From NCBI RefSeq assembly GCF_020165195.1, contig NZ_JAIUHR010000011.1, positions 86,410 through 150,409 on the forward strand: a stretch of DNA of 64,000 nucleotides. Reading direction: 5' to 3'. The position numbers and the translations under genes are program-made. Origin of the DNA: Mesorhizobium sp. CA14. Its GTDB lineage: Bacteria; Pseudomonadota; Alphaproteobacteria; Rhizobiales; Rhizobiaceae. The notes beneath the pieces were generated by a model. It searched no databases. It had not been told where the DNA came from and saw only the letters and a program-made list of their open reading frames with translations. Positions 53,166 through 63,929 of the stretch are shown in pieces. How positions within the stretch are numbered: position 1 is the stretch's first letter; the number at the start of each line of letters is the position of its first letter.

Positions 53166-53933
53166 ATGGGTGGAAGGCTGGCGGGCAAGGTCGCGATCGT
53201 TTCGGGCGGCGCGACAGGCATGGGCGGGGCGGCTTCGGAGCTGTTTGCCGCAGAAGGCGCAAAGGTGGCGATCATCGACCGCAATGGCGAGGCGGCCGGA
53301 AAGACCGCCGCGGCGATCCGGGCGCGAGGCCATGTCGCCGAGCATTTCGTAGCCGACGTTTCGGACGAGGCGCAGGTCGAAGCGGCGGTGAAGGCGGCGA
53401 CGGCGAAGCTCGGCCCGGTCACGGTGCTGTTCAACCATGCCGGCACGATCGTCATCAAGCCTTTCCTGGAAACGACGCTGCAGGAGTGGGACTGGCTGCA
53501 TGCCGTCAACGTCCGCTCGATGTTCCTGATGACCCGCGCGGTGCTGCCGGGCATGATCGCCGCCGGCGGCGGCTCGATCGTCTGCACCTCGTCGATCTCG
53601 GCGGTCGCGGCGACGCCGAACGAAGTGCTCTATGACACGACCAAGGGCGCCTGCCACATGTTCGCGCGGGCGATCGCGGTGGAGTTCCGCGACCGCAACA
53701 TCCGCTGCAATGCCGTCTGTCCTGGCTTCATCCGCACGCCGCACGGCCTGCGTGAAGTGGCCGATCTCGGCAAGCTCGGCGTCGATGTCTCTGACGCGGC
53801 CATGGCCGCGCAGCAAGGCCGCATCGGCGAGCCGGAAGAAGTCGCCAAGGCCGCGCTGTTCCTGGCGAGCGACGAATCGAGCTTCGTCAACGGCGCGCAT
53901 CTGTTTGTGGACAATGGATTTACGGCGATGTGA
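53166..53933 (+). CDS. Short-chain dehydrogenase/reductase
   Basis: 255 residues with GAGAGAAAAG just before the ATG. The Rossmann motif is [12 protein letters not shown], the acidic residue IIDRNG near position 39 favours NAD over NADP, NHAG replaces the usual NNAG, the Ser lies in [13 protein letters not shown], and the catalytic pair is YDTTKGA. The C-terminal [15 protein letters not shown] is typical. Substrate unknown. It lies 298 bases downstream of the 49-residue gene with no recognisable signal between them. Confidence 0.9.
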   Translation: MGGRLAGKVAIVSGGATGMGGAASELFAAEGAKVAIIDRNGEAAGKTAAAIRARGHVAEHFVADVSDEAQVEAAVKAATAKLGPVTVLFNHAGTIVIKPFLETTLQEWDWLHAVNVRSMFLMTRAVLPGMIAAGGGSIVCTSSISAVAATPNEVLYDTTKGACHMFARAIAVEFRDRNIRCNAVCPGFIRTPHGLREVADLGKLGVDVSDAAMAAQQGRIGEPEEVAKAALFLASDESSFVNGAHLFVDNGFTAM

Positions 53934-53940
53934 GTTCTCT

Positions 53941-54131
53941 TCCTCGCCCCACGTAAGTGGGGAGAGGTGGCTCGGCGAAGCCGAGACGGAGAGGGGACGC
54001 CCTGCGTGAAGTTAGAACCGGCTGAGGATTTGGCGCAAACACGGTGCCGAAAGAGCAATCATCTGACCGTCGGCGCAGCCCCCTCTCCGGCCGCTTCGCG
54101 GCCACCTCTCCCCCGCTTTGCGGGGGAGAGG
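53941..54131. repeat. GC-rich palindromic repeat, family C
   Basis: Outer arms CCTCGCCCC/GGGGGAGAGG enclose the hairpins GGCTCGGCGAAGCCGAG and GGCCGCTTCGCGGCC with CACCTCTCCCCC. It occupies the gap between convergent SDR and permease genes, so it is at the 3' ends of both. No T-run is present. Confidence 0.7.
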
Positions 54132-54142
54132 AAATCCGCGTC

Positions 54143-55087
54143 CTACCGCTCCTCCCGTCGGAACGGCTTCAGCAGCGCCGAAGGCGCGACCGCGTTGCGC
54201 GACATGAAGGCCATGGCGACGATGGTGAAGATGAAGGGCAGCATCAGGAAGGCTTCGTAAGGGATGTGGCCGAGGCCGCTCGCCTGCATCCTGAGCTGCA
54301 GCGCGTCGACGAAGGCGAAGAGCAGCGCCGCGCCCGCCGAGCGCCACGGATCCCAGCGGCCGAACACGACCAGCGCGATCGCCACCCAGCCGCGCCCGGA
54401 TACGACACCGAAGGTGAAGGCGTTGAACTGCGCCATGGTGAGGAAGGCGCCGGCAAGGCCCATCAGCGCGCCGCCGAGGATCACCGCCTGAAAACGCGTG
54501 GCAATGACGCTGACGCCGGCCGAGTCCGCCGCGCGCGGATTCTCGCCGACCATGCGCACCGACAGCCCCCAGGGCGTGCGGTAGAGCACGAAGGCGGCGA
54601 GCGGGATGGCGAAGATGGCCAGGTAAACCAGCGTGAACTGGTTGAACACCGCCGGGCCGAGGATCGGGATATCCGAAAGCAGCGGGATCGGCACCGTCTT
54701 GAAGCCGTCGATGCTCGGCGGCACCGATTGCTGGCCGAAGATCAGCCGGTAGAGGAAATAGGCAAGGCCCGAGCAGAACAAGGTCACGCCGATGCCGCAG
54801 ACATGTTGGCTCAGCCCCAGCGCCACGGTGAACAGCGCATGCAGCGCGCCCATCAGCGCCCCGACCAGCACGGCCATCAGCACGCCCAGCCACAGGCTGC
54901 CGCTGAGGCTCGCCGCGGTGAAGCCAGCCATCGCCGACAGCAGCATGATGCCCTCGATGCCGAGATTGAGCACGCCGGCGCGCTCGGAAAACATTTCGCC
55001 GAGCGTGGCGAAAGCGAGCGGCGTGGCGATGCGGATGATGGCGGCGAGGAAGCCGACCTGGAAGATCTGCTCGAACACCGCGCTCAT
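54143..55087 (-). CDS. BMP-type ABC transporter permease 2 (YufQ-like)
   Basis: 314 residues from the ATG at 55087, which overlaps the stop of the first permease (ATGA). About nine to ten membrane helices, with EMFSERAGVLNLGIEGIMLLSAMAGF, the family hallmark, near the N-terminus and GRGWVAIALVVFGRWDPWRS in the C-terminal part. It is one half of a nucleoside-type channel. It is last in the operon and ends next to a family C repeat. Confidence 0.9.
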   Translation of the reverse strand: MSAVFEQIFQVGFLAAIIRIATPLAFATLGEMFSERAGVLNLGIEGIMLLSAMAGFTAASLSGSLWLGVLMAVLVGALMGALHALFTVALGLSQHVCGIGVTLFCSGLAYFLYRLIFGQQSVPPSIDGFKTVPIPLLSDIPILGPAVFNQFTLVYLAIFAIPLAAFVLYRTPWGLSVRMVGENPRAADSAGVSVIATRFQAVILGGALMGLAGAFLTMAQFNAFTFGVVSGRGWVAIALVVFGRWDPWRSAGAALLFAFVDALQLRMQASGLGHIPYEAFLMLPFIFTIVAMAFMSRNAVAPSALLKPFRREER

Positions 55088-56139
55088 GGTTGCGCTCCCA
55101 CGCGGCGGATGCGGTAGGCGGTGAACAGCAGCGCCACCAGCATTGCCAGCAGCGCCGTACCTTGGATGACGTCGCTTAAGAAAGCCGGCACGCCGGTCGC
55201 GCGTGACATCGCCTCGGCGCCGGTCATGACCGCGGCCAGGAAGATCGCCGCCGGCACCACGCCGAGCGGGTTGAGCCGGGCGAGCATGGCGACGACGATG
55301 CCCGAATAACCATAGCCCGGCGAGATGTCGCTCATCACCTGGAAGTGCACGCCGCCGACCTCGCCGACGCCGGCAAGCCCGGCCAGCGCGCCGGAGAGCA
55401 GCGCGGTGGACAGCAGAACGCGCTGCACGTTGATGCCGCCATAGCGGGCGGCTTCCGGATTTTCGCCGGTGACGCGAATCCTGAAGCCGAGCGTGGTGCG
55501 CGCGATCAGAAACCAGCAAAGGGGTGCCGCGATCAGCGCCACGACGACGCCGAGATGCAGTCGCGTGCCTTCGATCAGCACCGGAAAATTGGCCGAATCC
55601 TCGATCGGCGGCGAGATCGGGTAGCCGGAGAAGGTGTCCTTCCACGGCCCCTCGATCAGCGCCATCAGCGCGTAATAGATGACCGAGTTGAGCAGCAGCG
55701 AGCTGACCACGTCGTCGACCTTGAATTTGACGCGCAATGTCGCCGGCACCAGCGCGACGAGAGCGCCCGCAGCCGCGCCTACAAGGGCCATCAGCAGCAT
55801 GGCGAGATAGCCCGGCATCGGGATGGCGCCGACGAAGCAGCTTGCCACCGCGCCGGCGAGCAGCTGGCCCTCGGCGCCGATGTTCCAGAATTTGGCGCGG
55901 AAGGCGATCGCCACCGCCAGGCCGGTGAAGATCATCGGGGCGGCGCGCACCAGCGTCTCGGTGATGGCGTAGCTGTCGCCGAGCGATGCGGACAGCATGA
56001 CGCCATAGGCCTCGATCACGCCGGCGCCGGCAATCGCGATCAGGCCGCTGCACAGGATTAGCGTCGCGGCGATGGCGACCAGCGGCAGCGTGAGATTGAA
56101 CCAGGCCGGCGTGGACGTGCGGGCTTGGAGGCGAAACAT
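55084..56139 (-). CDS. BMP-type ABC transporter permease 1 (YufP-like)
   Basis: 351 residues with about ten membrane helices. Typical segments are AIAFRAKFWNIGAEGQLLAGAVASCFVGA near residue 80 and FQVMSDISPGYGYSGIVVAMLARLNPLG near residue 250. It is longer than the second permease by an N-terminal extension with an extra helix, the usual difference in this family. Its start shares one base with the stop of the ATPase gene. Confidence 0.9.
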   Translation of the reverse strand: MFRLQARTSTPAWFNLTLPLVAIAATLILCSGLIAIAGAGVIEAYGVMLSASLGDSYAITETLVRAAPMIFTGLAVAIAFRAKFWNIGAEGQLLAGAVASCFVGAIPMPGYLAMLLMALVGAAAGALVALVPATLRVKFKVDDVVSSLLLNSVIYYALMALIEGPWKDTFSGYPISPPIEDSANFPVLIEGTRLHLGVVVALIAAPLCWFLIARTTLGFRIRVTGENPEAARYGGINVQRVLLSTALLSGALAGLAGVGEVGGVHFQVMSDISPGYGYSGIVVAMLARLNPLGVVPAAIFLAAVMTGAEAMSRATGVPAFLSDVIQGTALLAMLVALLFTAYRIRRVGAQP

Positions 56140-57650
56140 CAGGCGTGGCCCTCCGCGCCGGTCATCATCAGGCCGAGCCTTGCGACGGTGGCATCCGCGC
56201 TGGAAAGCGTGCCCGCAATGCGGCCCTCATACATCACGGCGATACGATCCGAGAGCATCAGCAATTCCTCGAGGTCCTCGCCGATGACGATGATGCCGCA
56301 GCCCTTGGCGCGCATGGCGAGGAATTTTTCGTGGATGAAGCGGGCGGCGCCGATGTCGAGACCGCGCGTCGGCTGCGAGACGATCAGCACCTTGGGATCG
56401 AAAGCGAGCTCGCGTGCAAGAAGCGCCTTTTGCAGATTGCCGCCGGACAGCGCGCCGGCGCGCACCATCGGCCCCGGGCAGCGTATGTCATAAGCCTTGA
56501 TCTGTTGCTCGGCGAAGGCGCGGATCGCGGCCGGATTGAGCAGGCCCTTGCGGCTGAAGGCCTCGGTGCCGATGCGCGGCAGCACCATAGAGTCGGCTAA
56601 AGGCAAATTGGTCACCAGGCCGGTCGTCATCCGGTCTTCCGGGATGCGGCCGAGGCCGAGCGCCTGCAATTCGCGCGGCGAAAATTGCGTCACCGCTTTG
56701 CCGGCTATCGTCATCGCTCCGGTCTTGGGCGGCAGCATGCCGGAAATGACGTCGGCCAGCGCACGCTGGCCGTTGCCGGAAACGCCGGCGATGCCCAGGA
56801 TCTCGCCAGCGCGGACGAAAAGCGAGACGTCGCGCAGCGGCGTGCCGGCGTGGGCGGAAGTGGATATGCGGTCGAGCGTCAGCACGGAGGCGCCGGGCGT
56901 CGAAGCCTGTTTGACCGGCGGCACGATTTCATGGCCGCACATCAGCTTGGCCATTTCCGCCGATGTGGTGCTTGCCGGACGGTCGACGCGGCCGGCGACC
57001 TTGCCGTGGCGCAGGACGACGCAGCGATGGGTGAGGGCCCTGACTTCGTTGAGCTTGTGGGAGATGAAGATGATGCCGAGCCCTTGCGCCGCCATCGAGC
57101 GCAGGGCGGCGAAAAGGCCGTCCACTTCGCTCGGCGCCAGCACCGCCGTCGGCTCGTCGAGGATCAAAAGCCTGGCGCCGCGAAACAGTGACTTGATGAT
57201 TTCCAGCCGCTGCTGCTCGCCGACCGACAGCGCCGATACCGGCAGGTTCGGATCGAGGCTCAGCCCGTATTGCCGGCCGATCTCGGCCAGCCGGGCGAGC
57301 CCGCGCGTACGGTCGATGCGGCCGGACTTGCCGGGAATGCCGATCAGCAGGTTCTCCAGCACCGTGAGGCGCGGCGCGAGGTGGAAATGCTGGTGCACCA
57401 TGCCGATGCCGGCGGTGAGCGCGTCGGCGGAATTGTGGATGGCGACCGGCCTGCCCTCGACCAGGATCTCGCCCGCGTCCGGCGCATAGGCGCCGAACAG
57501 CACGTTCATCAGCGTCGTCTTGCCGGCGCCGTTCTCACCCAAAAGGCCGAGGATCTCGCCGGGCGCGACGCTGAGGTCGATGGCCTCGTTCGCCTTGACG
57601 GCGCCGAAGCTCTTGGTGATGCCGCGCATTTCGATGAGTGGGGCGGACAA
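56139..57650 (-). CDS. BMP-type ABC transporter tandem ATP-binding protein (YufO-like)
   Basis: 503 residues from a TTG at 57650 with CAGGAG five bases upstream; an ATG at 57629 is the alternative. The first half has Walker A GENGAGKTT, signature LSVGEQQRLEI and Walker B ILDEPTAVLAP. The second has a degenerate Walker A (VSGNGQRAL), signature LSGGNLQKALLA and Walker B VLIVSQPTRGLD, in which the catalytic Glu is replaced by Gln. Such asymmetry is usual here. A longer reading upstream enters the repeat at 57670-57811 and is rejected. Confidence 0.88.
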   Translation of the reverse strand: MSAPLIEMRGITKSFGAVKANEAIDLSVAPGEILGLLGENGAGKTTLMNVLFGAYAPDAGEILVEGRPVAIHNSADALTAGIGMVHQHFHLAPRLTVLENLLIGIPGKSGRIDRTRGLARLAEIGRQYGLSLDPNLPVSALSVGEQQRLEIIKSLFRGARLLILDEPTAVLAPSEVDGLFAALRSMAAQGLGIIFISHKLNEVRALTHRCVVLRHGKVAGRVDRPASTTSAEMAKLMCGHEIVPPVKQASTPGASVLTLDRISTSAHAGTPLRDVSLFVRAGEILGIAGVSGNGQRALADVISGMLPPKTGAMTIAGKAVTQFSPRELQALGLGRIPEDRMTTGLVTNLPLADSMVLPRIGTEAFSRKGLLNPAAIRAFAEQQIKAYDIRCPGPMVRAGALSGGNLQKALLARELAFDPKVLIVSQPTRGLDIGAARFIHEKFLAMRAKGCGIIVIGEDLEELLMLSDRIAVMYEGRIAGTLSSADATVARLGLMMTGAEGHA

Positions 57651-57669
57651 GGGGGCTCCTGCGCTGGTA

Positions 57670-57811
57670 TCCCTCCCCCTTTGAGGGGAGGGTGCCGAGC
57701 GAAGCGAGGCGGGAGGGGTCGCCTCAACCGCCTCGACGTTGATAAAAAGGATGGAGCGCGTCGCGGGCGACCCCTCCTGGCTCTGCGGGCCACCTCCCCT
57801 CAAGGGGGGAA
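57670..57811. repeat. GC-rich palindromic repeat, family C
   Basis: Arms CCCTCCCCCTTTGAGGGGAG and CACCTCCCCTCAAGGGGGG, with GGGAGGGGTCGCC and GGGCGACCCCTCC further in, form a long inverted repeat. It separates the bmpA-like binding-protein gene from its ATPase gene inside one operon, where a hairpin could reduce read-through. Confidence 0.75.
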
Positions 57812-57819
57812 CGCCGGCT

Positions 57820-58845
57820 CTAATCCGAAACCGGCGTGTTCTCGTCGACGTCGACGCGGAAATTGCCTTCGAGGATCTCGGCCTTCTTCTTCTCGACCAG
57901 CTCCTTGACTTCCGCCGGCAGCGTCTTGTCGAACTTGTGGTAAGGCGCCAGATATGAGCCGCCCTTGGCCATGCGCGAGAAATCGCCATAGTCCTGCGCG
58001 GTGAAGACGCCGGCCTCGACCAGCTTGATCGCCTGCTCGACCGTCGGGTACATGTCCCACACCGGGCCGGTGATGACCGTATCCGGCCCGAGGCTGGACT
58101 GGTCGGACATGTTGGAGATGGCAAAAATCTTCTTCTCGACCGCCGCCTCGATGACGCCGAAGCGTTCGGCATAGATGACGTCGACGCCGGCGTCGATCTG
58201 CGCCACGGCCGCTTCCTTGGCCTTGGGCGGATCGAAGAAGGAGCCGATGAAGGCGACCTTCTTCTTGACGTTCGGGTTGACCTCCTTGGCGCCGGCAAAG
58301 AAAGCGTTGACCAGCCGGTTGACTTCCGGAATGCCCATCGCCGCGACGGCGCCCACCGTGCCGGACTTCGACATCTTTCCGGCGATCATGCCGGAGAGAT
58401 AGGCGGGCTCGTGGATCCAGTTATCGAAGACGCCGAAATTGGGCTCGGCCGGACCGGCGCCGGAGCCGAACAGCCACGCCGTCTTCGGGAATTGTTTGGC
58501 GGTGCGGCGCGATTCGCGCTCGGCGGCGAAGGCGTCGCCCAGCACCAGCTGGTAGCCGCCCTGCGCATATTCGCGCATCACGCGGCTGAAGTCGGCGGTC
58601 TGCACCTTTTCCGACCATTTGTATTCGATGCCCAGCTCCTTCTCCGCCTTCTGCAGGGCGACATGGATCTGGTTGTCCCACGGCTCCTCGATCGGGGTGG
58701 CAAAAATCGCCGCCACCTTCAGCTTCTTGTCCTTGGCGAAGGCCGCGCCGGGCAGCACGGTAGCCGCGAGGCCGAGCGCGCCGAGTTCCAGCACGCTGCG
58801 CCGCGACAGGCCGGCGCGTTGCGTTTTGCTACGTTCGTTCTCCAT
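57820..58845 (-). CDS. BMP-family substrate-binding protein of ABC transporter
   Basis: 341 residues. A Tat-type signal (LSRRSVLELGALGLAATVLPG) leads into the BMP (Med/PnrA) fold: LKVAAIFATPIEEPWDNQIH, GYQLVLGDAFAAERESRRTA, and FGVFDNWIHEPAYLSGMIAGKM. PnrA-type proteins bind purine nucleosides; members of this subgroup also take other bases. It leads the operon SBP-ATPase-permease-permease. Tat export of an ABC binding protein is uncommon but known in rhizobia. No purine-degrading gene is adjacent. Confidence 0.9.
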   Translation of the reverse strand: MENERSKTQRAGLSRRSVLELGALGLAATVLPGAAFAKDKKLKVAAIFATPIEEPWDNQIHVALQKAEKELGIEYKWSEKVQTADFSRVMREYAQGGYQLVLGDAFAAERESRRTAKQFPKTAWLFGSGAGPAEPNFGVFDNWIHEPAYLSGMIAGKMSKSGTVGAVAAMGIPEVNRLVNAFFAGAKEVNPNVKKKVAFIGSFFDPPKAKEAAVAQIDAGVDVIYAERFGVIEAAVEKKIFAISNMSDQSSLGPDTVITGPVWDMYPTVEQAIKLVEAGVFTAQDYGDFSRMAKGGSYLAPYHKFDKTLPAEVKELVEKKKAEILEGNFRVDVDENTPVSD

Positions 58846-58995
58846 TGAAGTGCCCCTCTGTTCGACAGCCGTGTCGAGCCGGCCGTTCCAAAAAATGTCA
58901 GACGTTCGAGACTATGGAACGGCGCCTGAGATTTGTCCACATGGTCAAATTTGGGTGTGGTCGTTGCGGGCAAGCCGGGAAGGTCGGCGGGACAG

Positions 58996-59094
58996 CACCC
59001 CCCTCTGGCCTGCCGGCTATCTCCCCAGCAAGGGGGGAGATTAGCGGCTTGGGCGCCACGCTGTCGGGGAGATGTCCGGCAGGACAGAGGGGGG
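58996..59094. repeat. GC-rich palindromic repeat, family C, subtype 1
   Basis: The arms CACCCCCCTCTGGCCTGCCG and CCGGCAGGACAGAGGGGGGC match those of 24438-24594, but the centre is only about 30 bases here. It lies between the fadB-like stop and the BMP gene start. Confidence 0.75.
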
Positions 59095-59119
59095 CGCGAA
59101 GGATCGCGGCGTAACGCCG

Positions 59120-61189
<2,070 letters not shown>

Positions 61190-61292
61190 GCGGAACCTCC
61201 CAAGACCGGCTGTAATCGGAACAAGGGTTTACTAGGCAAGTCCGCCGATGGAAACCCGATCCGGCGCTGGCCTAATGTTTGGCTAGGCTCCG

Positions 61293-61883
61293 CTAGTTAT
61301 CCACTCTCCCGAAGGCCGGCACGTCGCCGATCACTTCGCGTTTGTCCTTGCCGCAGGCGAAGGTTTTCGCCTTGTCGTCGGCGAGCTTGCGCGCTTGGTC
61401 GTTGGCCTGCGCATTGCCGGTGGCTAGAACCAGGCCGATCGTGCAGCCTTGGTGCTCTTCCGGTTGCGCCACCTTGGCGACGACGAGCACTTCGGTCGAT
61501 TTCTTCTCGTCCTCGGGATTGCTGACCGAGCGGCGGTGGATGGCGGCGAAGGGGATGGCGACGTCGCCATTGGTCTCGATGCGCCATTCCACCTTCGGTC
61601 CGGAGCCGTTGAAAGCGGTGAAACTCTCCCAGACCGCGGTCATGTCGTCGGACGGAAAGCCGTAATAGACGGATTCCCGCGCGTCGTCGTAGCCGATCAG
61701 CACCGGGTAGCCGCGATAGCCCGAGCAGACGAGGCTTGCCCAGTCGCCGTCGCCTTCCGCGGCCTGCGCATAGGTCACGCAGTCCTTCTTCCAGTCGAGA
61801 TCGGTATAGGCGCTGTAGATGTCGCCGGCCTGGGCCGCCTGGCAGAAACCGGCAAGGGCAAGCGGGATCAGAAGAGCGCGCAT
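61293..61883 (-). CDS. Secreted protein of unknown function
   Basis: 196 residues from the ATG at 61883; GGAG lies about nine bases upstream, which disfavours a TTG three codons earlier. A signal peptide (LLIPLALAGFCQAAQA-G) leads a mature domain with DLDWKKDCVTYAQAAEGDGDWASLVCSGYRGYPVL, four or more cysteines likely in disulfides, and EVLVVAKVAQPEEHQGCTIG. I recognise no family with certainty. It is probably periplasmic and is not clearly linked to its neighbours. Confidence 0.75.
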   Translation of the reverse strand: MRALLIPLALAGFCQAAQAGDIYSAYTDLDWKKDCVTYAQAAEGDGDWASLVCSGYRGYPVLIGYDDARESVYYGFPSDDMTAVWESFTAFNGSGPKVEWRIETNGDVAIPFAAIHRRSVSNPEDEKKSTEVLVVAKVAQPEEHQGCTIGLVLATGNAQANDQARKLADDKAKTFACGKDKREVIGDVPAFGRVDN

Positions 61884-61929
61884 GACGGACAACTCCGTTT
61901 CGAGTTGCCGAAAAGCGTAACGCCGCCTG

Positions 61930-62538
61930 TTATTTCTTCAAGCTGGCTTCGATCAAGAGATCGGCGTTGCGGGCAACCGCCGCCGCCGGTCCGCCAACGC
62001 CAAACAGCTGGCCGCTGATATAGGCGCCCTCGATGAGCAGCAGCAGGCCGTCGCCCAGCGTGTCGGAGTCGCTCGCGCCCATCGCGGCGGCCATGGTGCG
62101 CAGGCGGCGGCGCAATTCGACCTTATTGTTCTCGCTCACCACCCGCGCGGGATGGCCGCGCTCGGGATATTCCACCGCAGCGTTGGTCATGCCGCAGCCG
62201 CGATAATCGGGCTTTTGCGTGCGTTTGCCGACCCGGGTCAGGAAGGCGATGATCTGGGCGCGCGGATCGCCCGGATGCGCGTCGACGGCCTCGTCGAAGC
62301 GCTCCCAAAATTCGAGGTCGTATTTGCGTAGATAAGAGGCGGCAAGCTCGTCCTTGGAGGGGAAGCTGCGATAGAGGCTCGGCTTGGTGACCCCAGCGCG
62401 CTTGACGATCTCGTCGACGCCGATGGCCCTTATGCCTTCGCGGTAAAACAGGTCGCGCGCCACGTCCAGGATCTTGTCCGCCGCTCTGGGAGCAGGGGTA
62501 TCGCTCAAGGACGCTTCAATTTTATTGTCGGATGGCAT
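61930..62538 (-). CDS. TetR-family transcriptional regulator
   Basis: 202 residues from the ATG at 62538 (MPSDNKIEASLSDTPAPRAA). The N-terminal HTH is DKILDVARDLFYREGIRAIGVDEIVKRAGVTKPSLYRSFPSKDEL, the standard TetR DNA-binding domain. The C-terminal ligand domain is AcrR/NemR-like (DYRGCGMTNAAVEYPERGHP, with a cysteine that could sense electrophiles). It is divergent from an MFS exporter gene and two identical 17-bp sites lie between them. A longer upstream reading would cross the promoter and antisense MFS gene and is rejected. Confidence 0.9.
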   Translation of the reverse strand: MPSDNKIEASLSDTPAPRAADKILDVARDLFYREGIRAIGVDEIVKRAGVTKPSLYRSFPSKDELAASYLRKYDLEFWERFDEAVDAHPGDPRAQIIAFLTRVGKRTQKPDYRGCGMTNAAVEYPERGHPARVVSENNKVELRRRLRTMAAAMGASDSDTLGDGLLLLIEGAYISGQLFGVGGPAAAVARNADLLIEASLKK

Positions 62539-62551
62539 GCAAACAACTCGC

Positions 62552-62581
62552 TTGACAATGTTACTGACCGGTACGTATGTA
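62552..62581 (+). promoter_or_regulatory. Candidate promoter of the MFS gene
   Basis: TTGACA at 62552-62557 is a consensus -35. A weak -10 (TATGTA at 62576) follows 18 bases later. It would start transcription near 62588, giving a leader of about 28 bases before the ATG at 62617. The -10 overlaps the left operator copy (62560-62576), so repressor binding would block it. Confidence 0.45.
62560..62576. promoter_or_regulatory. TetR operator, left copy
   Basis: GTTACTGACCGGTACGT is repeated as its exact reverse complement at 62600-62616. It lies 21 bases from the tetR ATG and in the promoter of the MFS gene, so it is likely bound by the TetR protein to repress both. Confidence 0.75.
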
Positions 62582-62599
62582 TGGCCTCGTTCCATTGCA

Positions 62600-62616
62600 A
62601 CGTACCGGTCAGTAAC
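62600..62616. promoter_or_regulatory. TetR operator, right copy
   Basis: ACGTACCGGTCAGTAAC is the perfect inverted partner of the left copy, across a 23-base spacer. It abuts the MFS ATG at 62617, so the initiation region itself is part of the operator and no Shine-Dalgarno site is visible. Confidence 0.75.
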
Positions 62617-63900
62617 ATGATAATCCAGTCCCGTCCGTTTGGCCAGCGCTACGCCTTCGTCGTTGTCGCCGTCATTTTCCTGTGTCTGCTGATCGCGGCC
62701 GGGCTTCGCTCGGCGCCGTCGGTGATGATGGTGCCGCTGGAGGAAAGCTTCGGCTGGCATCGCGACGTGACGTCCTGGGCCGCCAGCGTCGGCATCCTGC
62801 TTTACGGCCTGACCGGACCGTTCGCCGCTGCGCTGATGGAACGCATCGGGTTGCGCCGCACGCTGCTTGGCGCGCTGCTGGTGATGTCGGGATCGACCGC
62901 GCTCAGCCTGTTCATGACTGAGCCCTGGCATCTTTTCCTCACCTGGGGCGTATTTTCCGGCATCGGTTCGGGCGCGGTGGCGAGCGTGCTGGGCGCCACC
63001 ATCGTCAACCGCTGGTTCAAGACCAATCGCGGCCTGATGATGGGTCTGATGTCGGCCTCCAGCGCCACCGGCATGTTGGTGTTCCTGCCTCTCATCGCCT
63101 CGCTGGCGCAGAGCGGCGGCTGGAAGCCGGTGGCGATCGCCGTGGCGATCGCGACGGCTGCGCTGATCCCGCTCGTTCTGCTGCTCGTGCCGGAACGCCC
63201 GGCTTCGATCGGCCAGGTTCGCTACGGCGCCGATGCGAATGACGTGCCGCCGGTGTCGCCGGCCTCGCAGGGCAATTTCCTGGCGCATACGCTGAACACG
63301 CTGCGCCGTGCGGCGGGCACACGGGTGTTCTGGTACCTGTTCGCCACCTTCTTCGTCTGCGGCTTCACCACCAATGGTCTCGTCGGCACGCATCTCATCG
63401 CCTTCTGCGGCGACATGGGCATTGGCGAGGTGCAGGCGGCCGGGCTCTTGTCGATGATGGGCATTTTCGACCTGATCGGCACGACGCTATCCGGCTGGCT
63501 CACCGACCGTTTCGATCCGCGCAAGCTGCTCGGCGTCTATTACGCCGTGCGTGGGTTGTCGCTGATCTACCTGCCCTATTCCGGCTTCTCGGCGACCAGC
63601 CTGATCATCTTCGCCGTGCTCTACGGGCTCGACTGGATCGCCACCGTGCCGCCGACGTTGCGGCTCGCCAACGAGGCTTTCGGCGATCGCAGCGGGCCGA
63701 TCGTGTTCGGCTGGATCGTCGCCGGACACCAGATCGGCGCCGCCGCCGCCGCCGCCTTCGGCGGCACGATGCGCGAGCTGCAGGGCAATTACGAGCTGGC
63801 CTTCCTGATCGCCGGCATGACGGGCATCGCGGCGGCCTGTATCTCGCTCTTGATCAATACCGACAGGCCGGCTTTCGAGCCCGAACCGCAGGCGGCTTGA
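62617..63900 (+). CDS. MFS transporter, TetR-controlled
   Basis: 427 residues from the ATG at 62617 (MIIQSRPFGQRYAFVVVAVI); an ATG at 62581 would put the right operator inside the gene. About twelve membrane helices are seen. It belongs to the monocarboxylate/oxalate-formate-like branch: RSAPSVMMVPLEESFGWHRDVTSWAASVGILLYGLTGPFAAALMERIGLRR is the typical N-terminal part, and LTDRFDPRKLLGVYYAVRGL matches the second half. The transported compound is unknown. Divergent TetR control suggests induction by the substrate. Confidence 0.88.
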   Translation: MIIQSRPFGQRYAFVVVAVIFLCLLIAAGLRSAPSVMMVPLEESFGWHRDVTSWAASVGILLYGLTGPFAAALMERIGLRRTLLGALLVMSGSTALSLFMTEPWHLFLTWGVFSGIGSGAVASVLGATIVNRWFKTNRGLMMGLMSASSATGMLVFLPLIASLAQSGGWKPVAIAVAIATAALIPLVLLLVPERPASIGQVRYGADANDVPPVSPASQGNFLAHTLNTLRRAAGTRVFWYLFATFFVCGFTTNGLVGTHLIAFCGDMGIGEVQAAGLLSMMGIFDLIGTTLSGWLTDRFDPRKLLGVYYAVRGLSLIYLPYSGFSATSLIIFAVLYGLDWIATVPPTLRLANEAFGDRSGPIVFGWIVAGHQIGAAAAAAFGGTMRELQGNYELAFLIAGMTGIAAACISLLINTDRPAFEPEPQAA

Positions 63901-63908
63901 GGGGCGAC

Positions 63909-63929
63909 TTTCCCTTCTCCCCCTGTGGG
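63909..63929. repeat. Truncated family C repeat
   Basis: TTTCCCTTCTCCCCCTGTGGG matches the start of the repeat at 30822 (CTTCCCCTTCTCCCCCTGTG) but stops abruptly after TGTGGG. The next bases do not continue the palindrome. Confidence 0.6.

Noticed and set aside
57651..58298. Extension of the BMP ATPase frame upstream
   Set aside because: The added part reads the repeat and the binding-protein gene in another frame and is Arg/Ser-rich.
62539..63393. Extension of the TetR frame across the promoter
   Set aside because: It covers the operators and the antisense of the MFS gene and has no homology.
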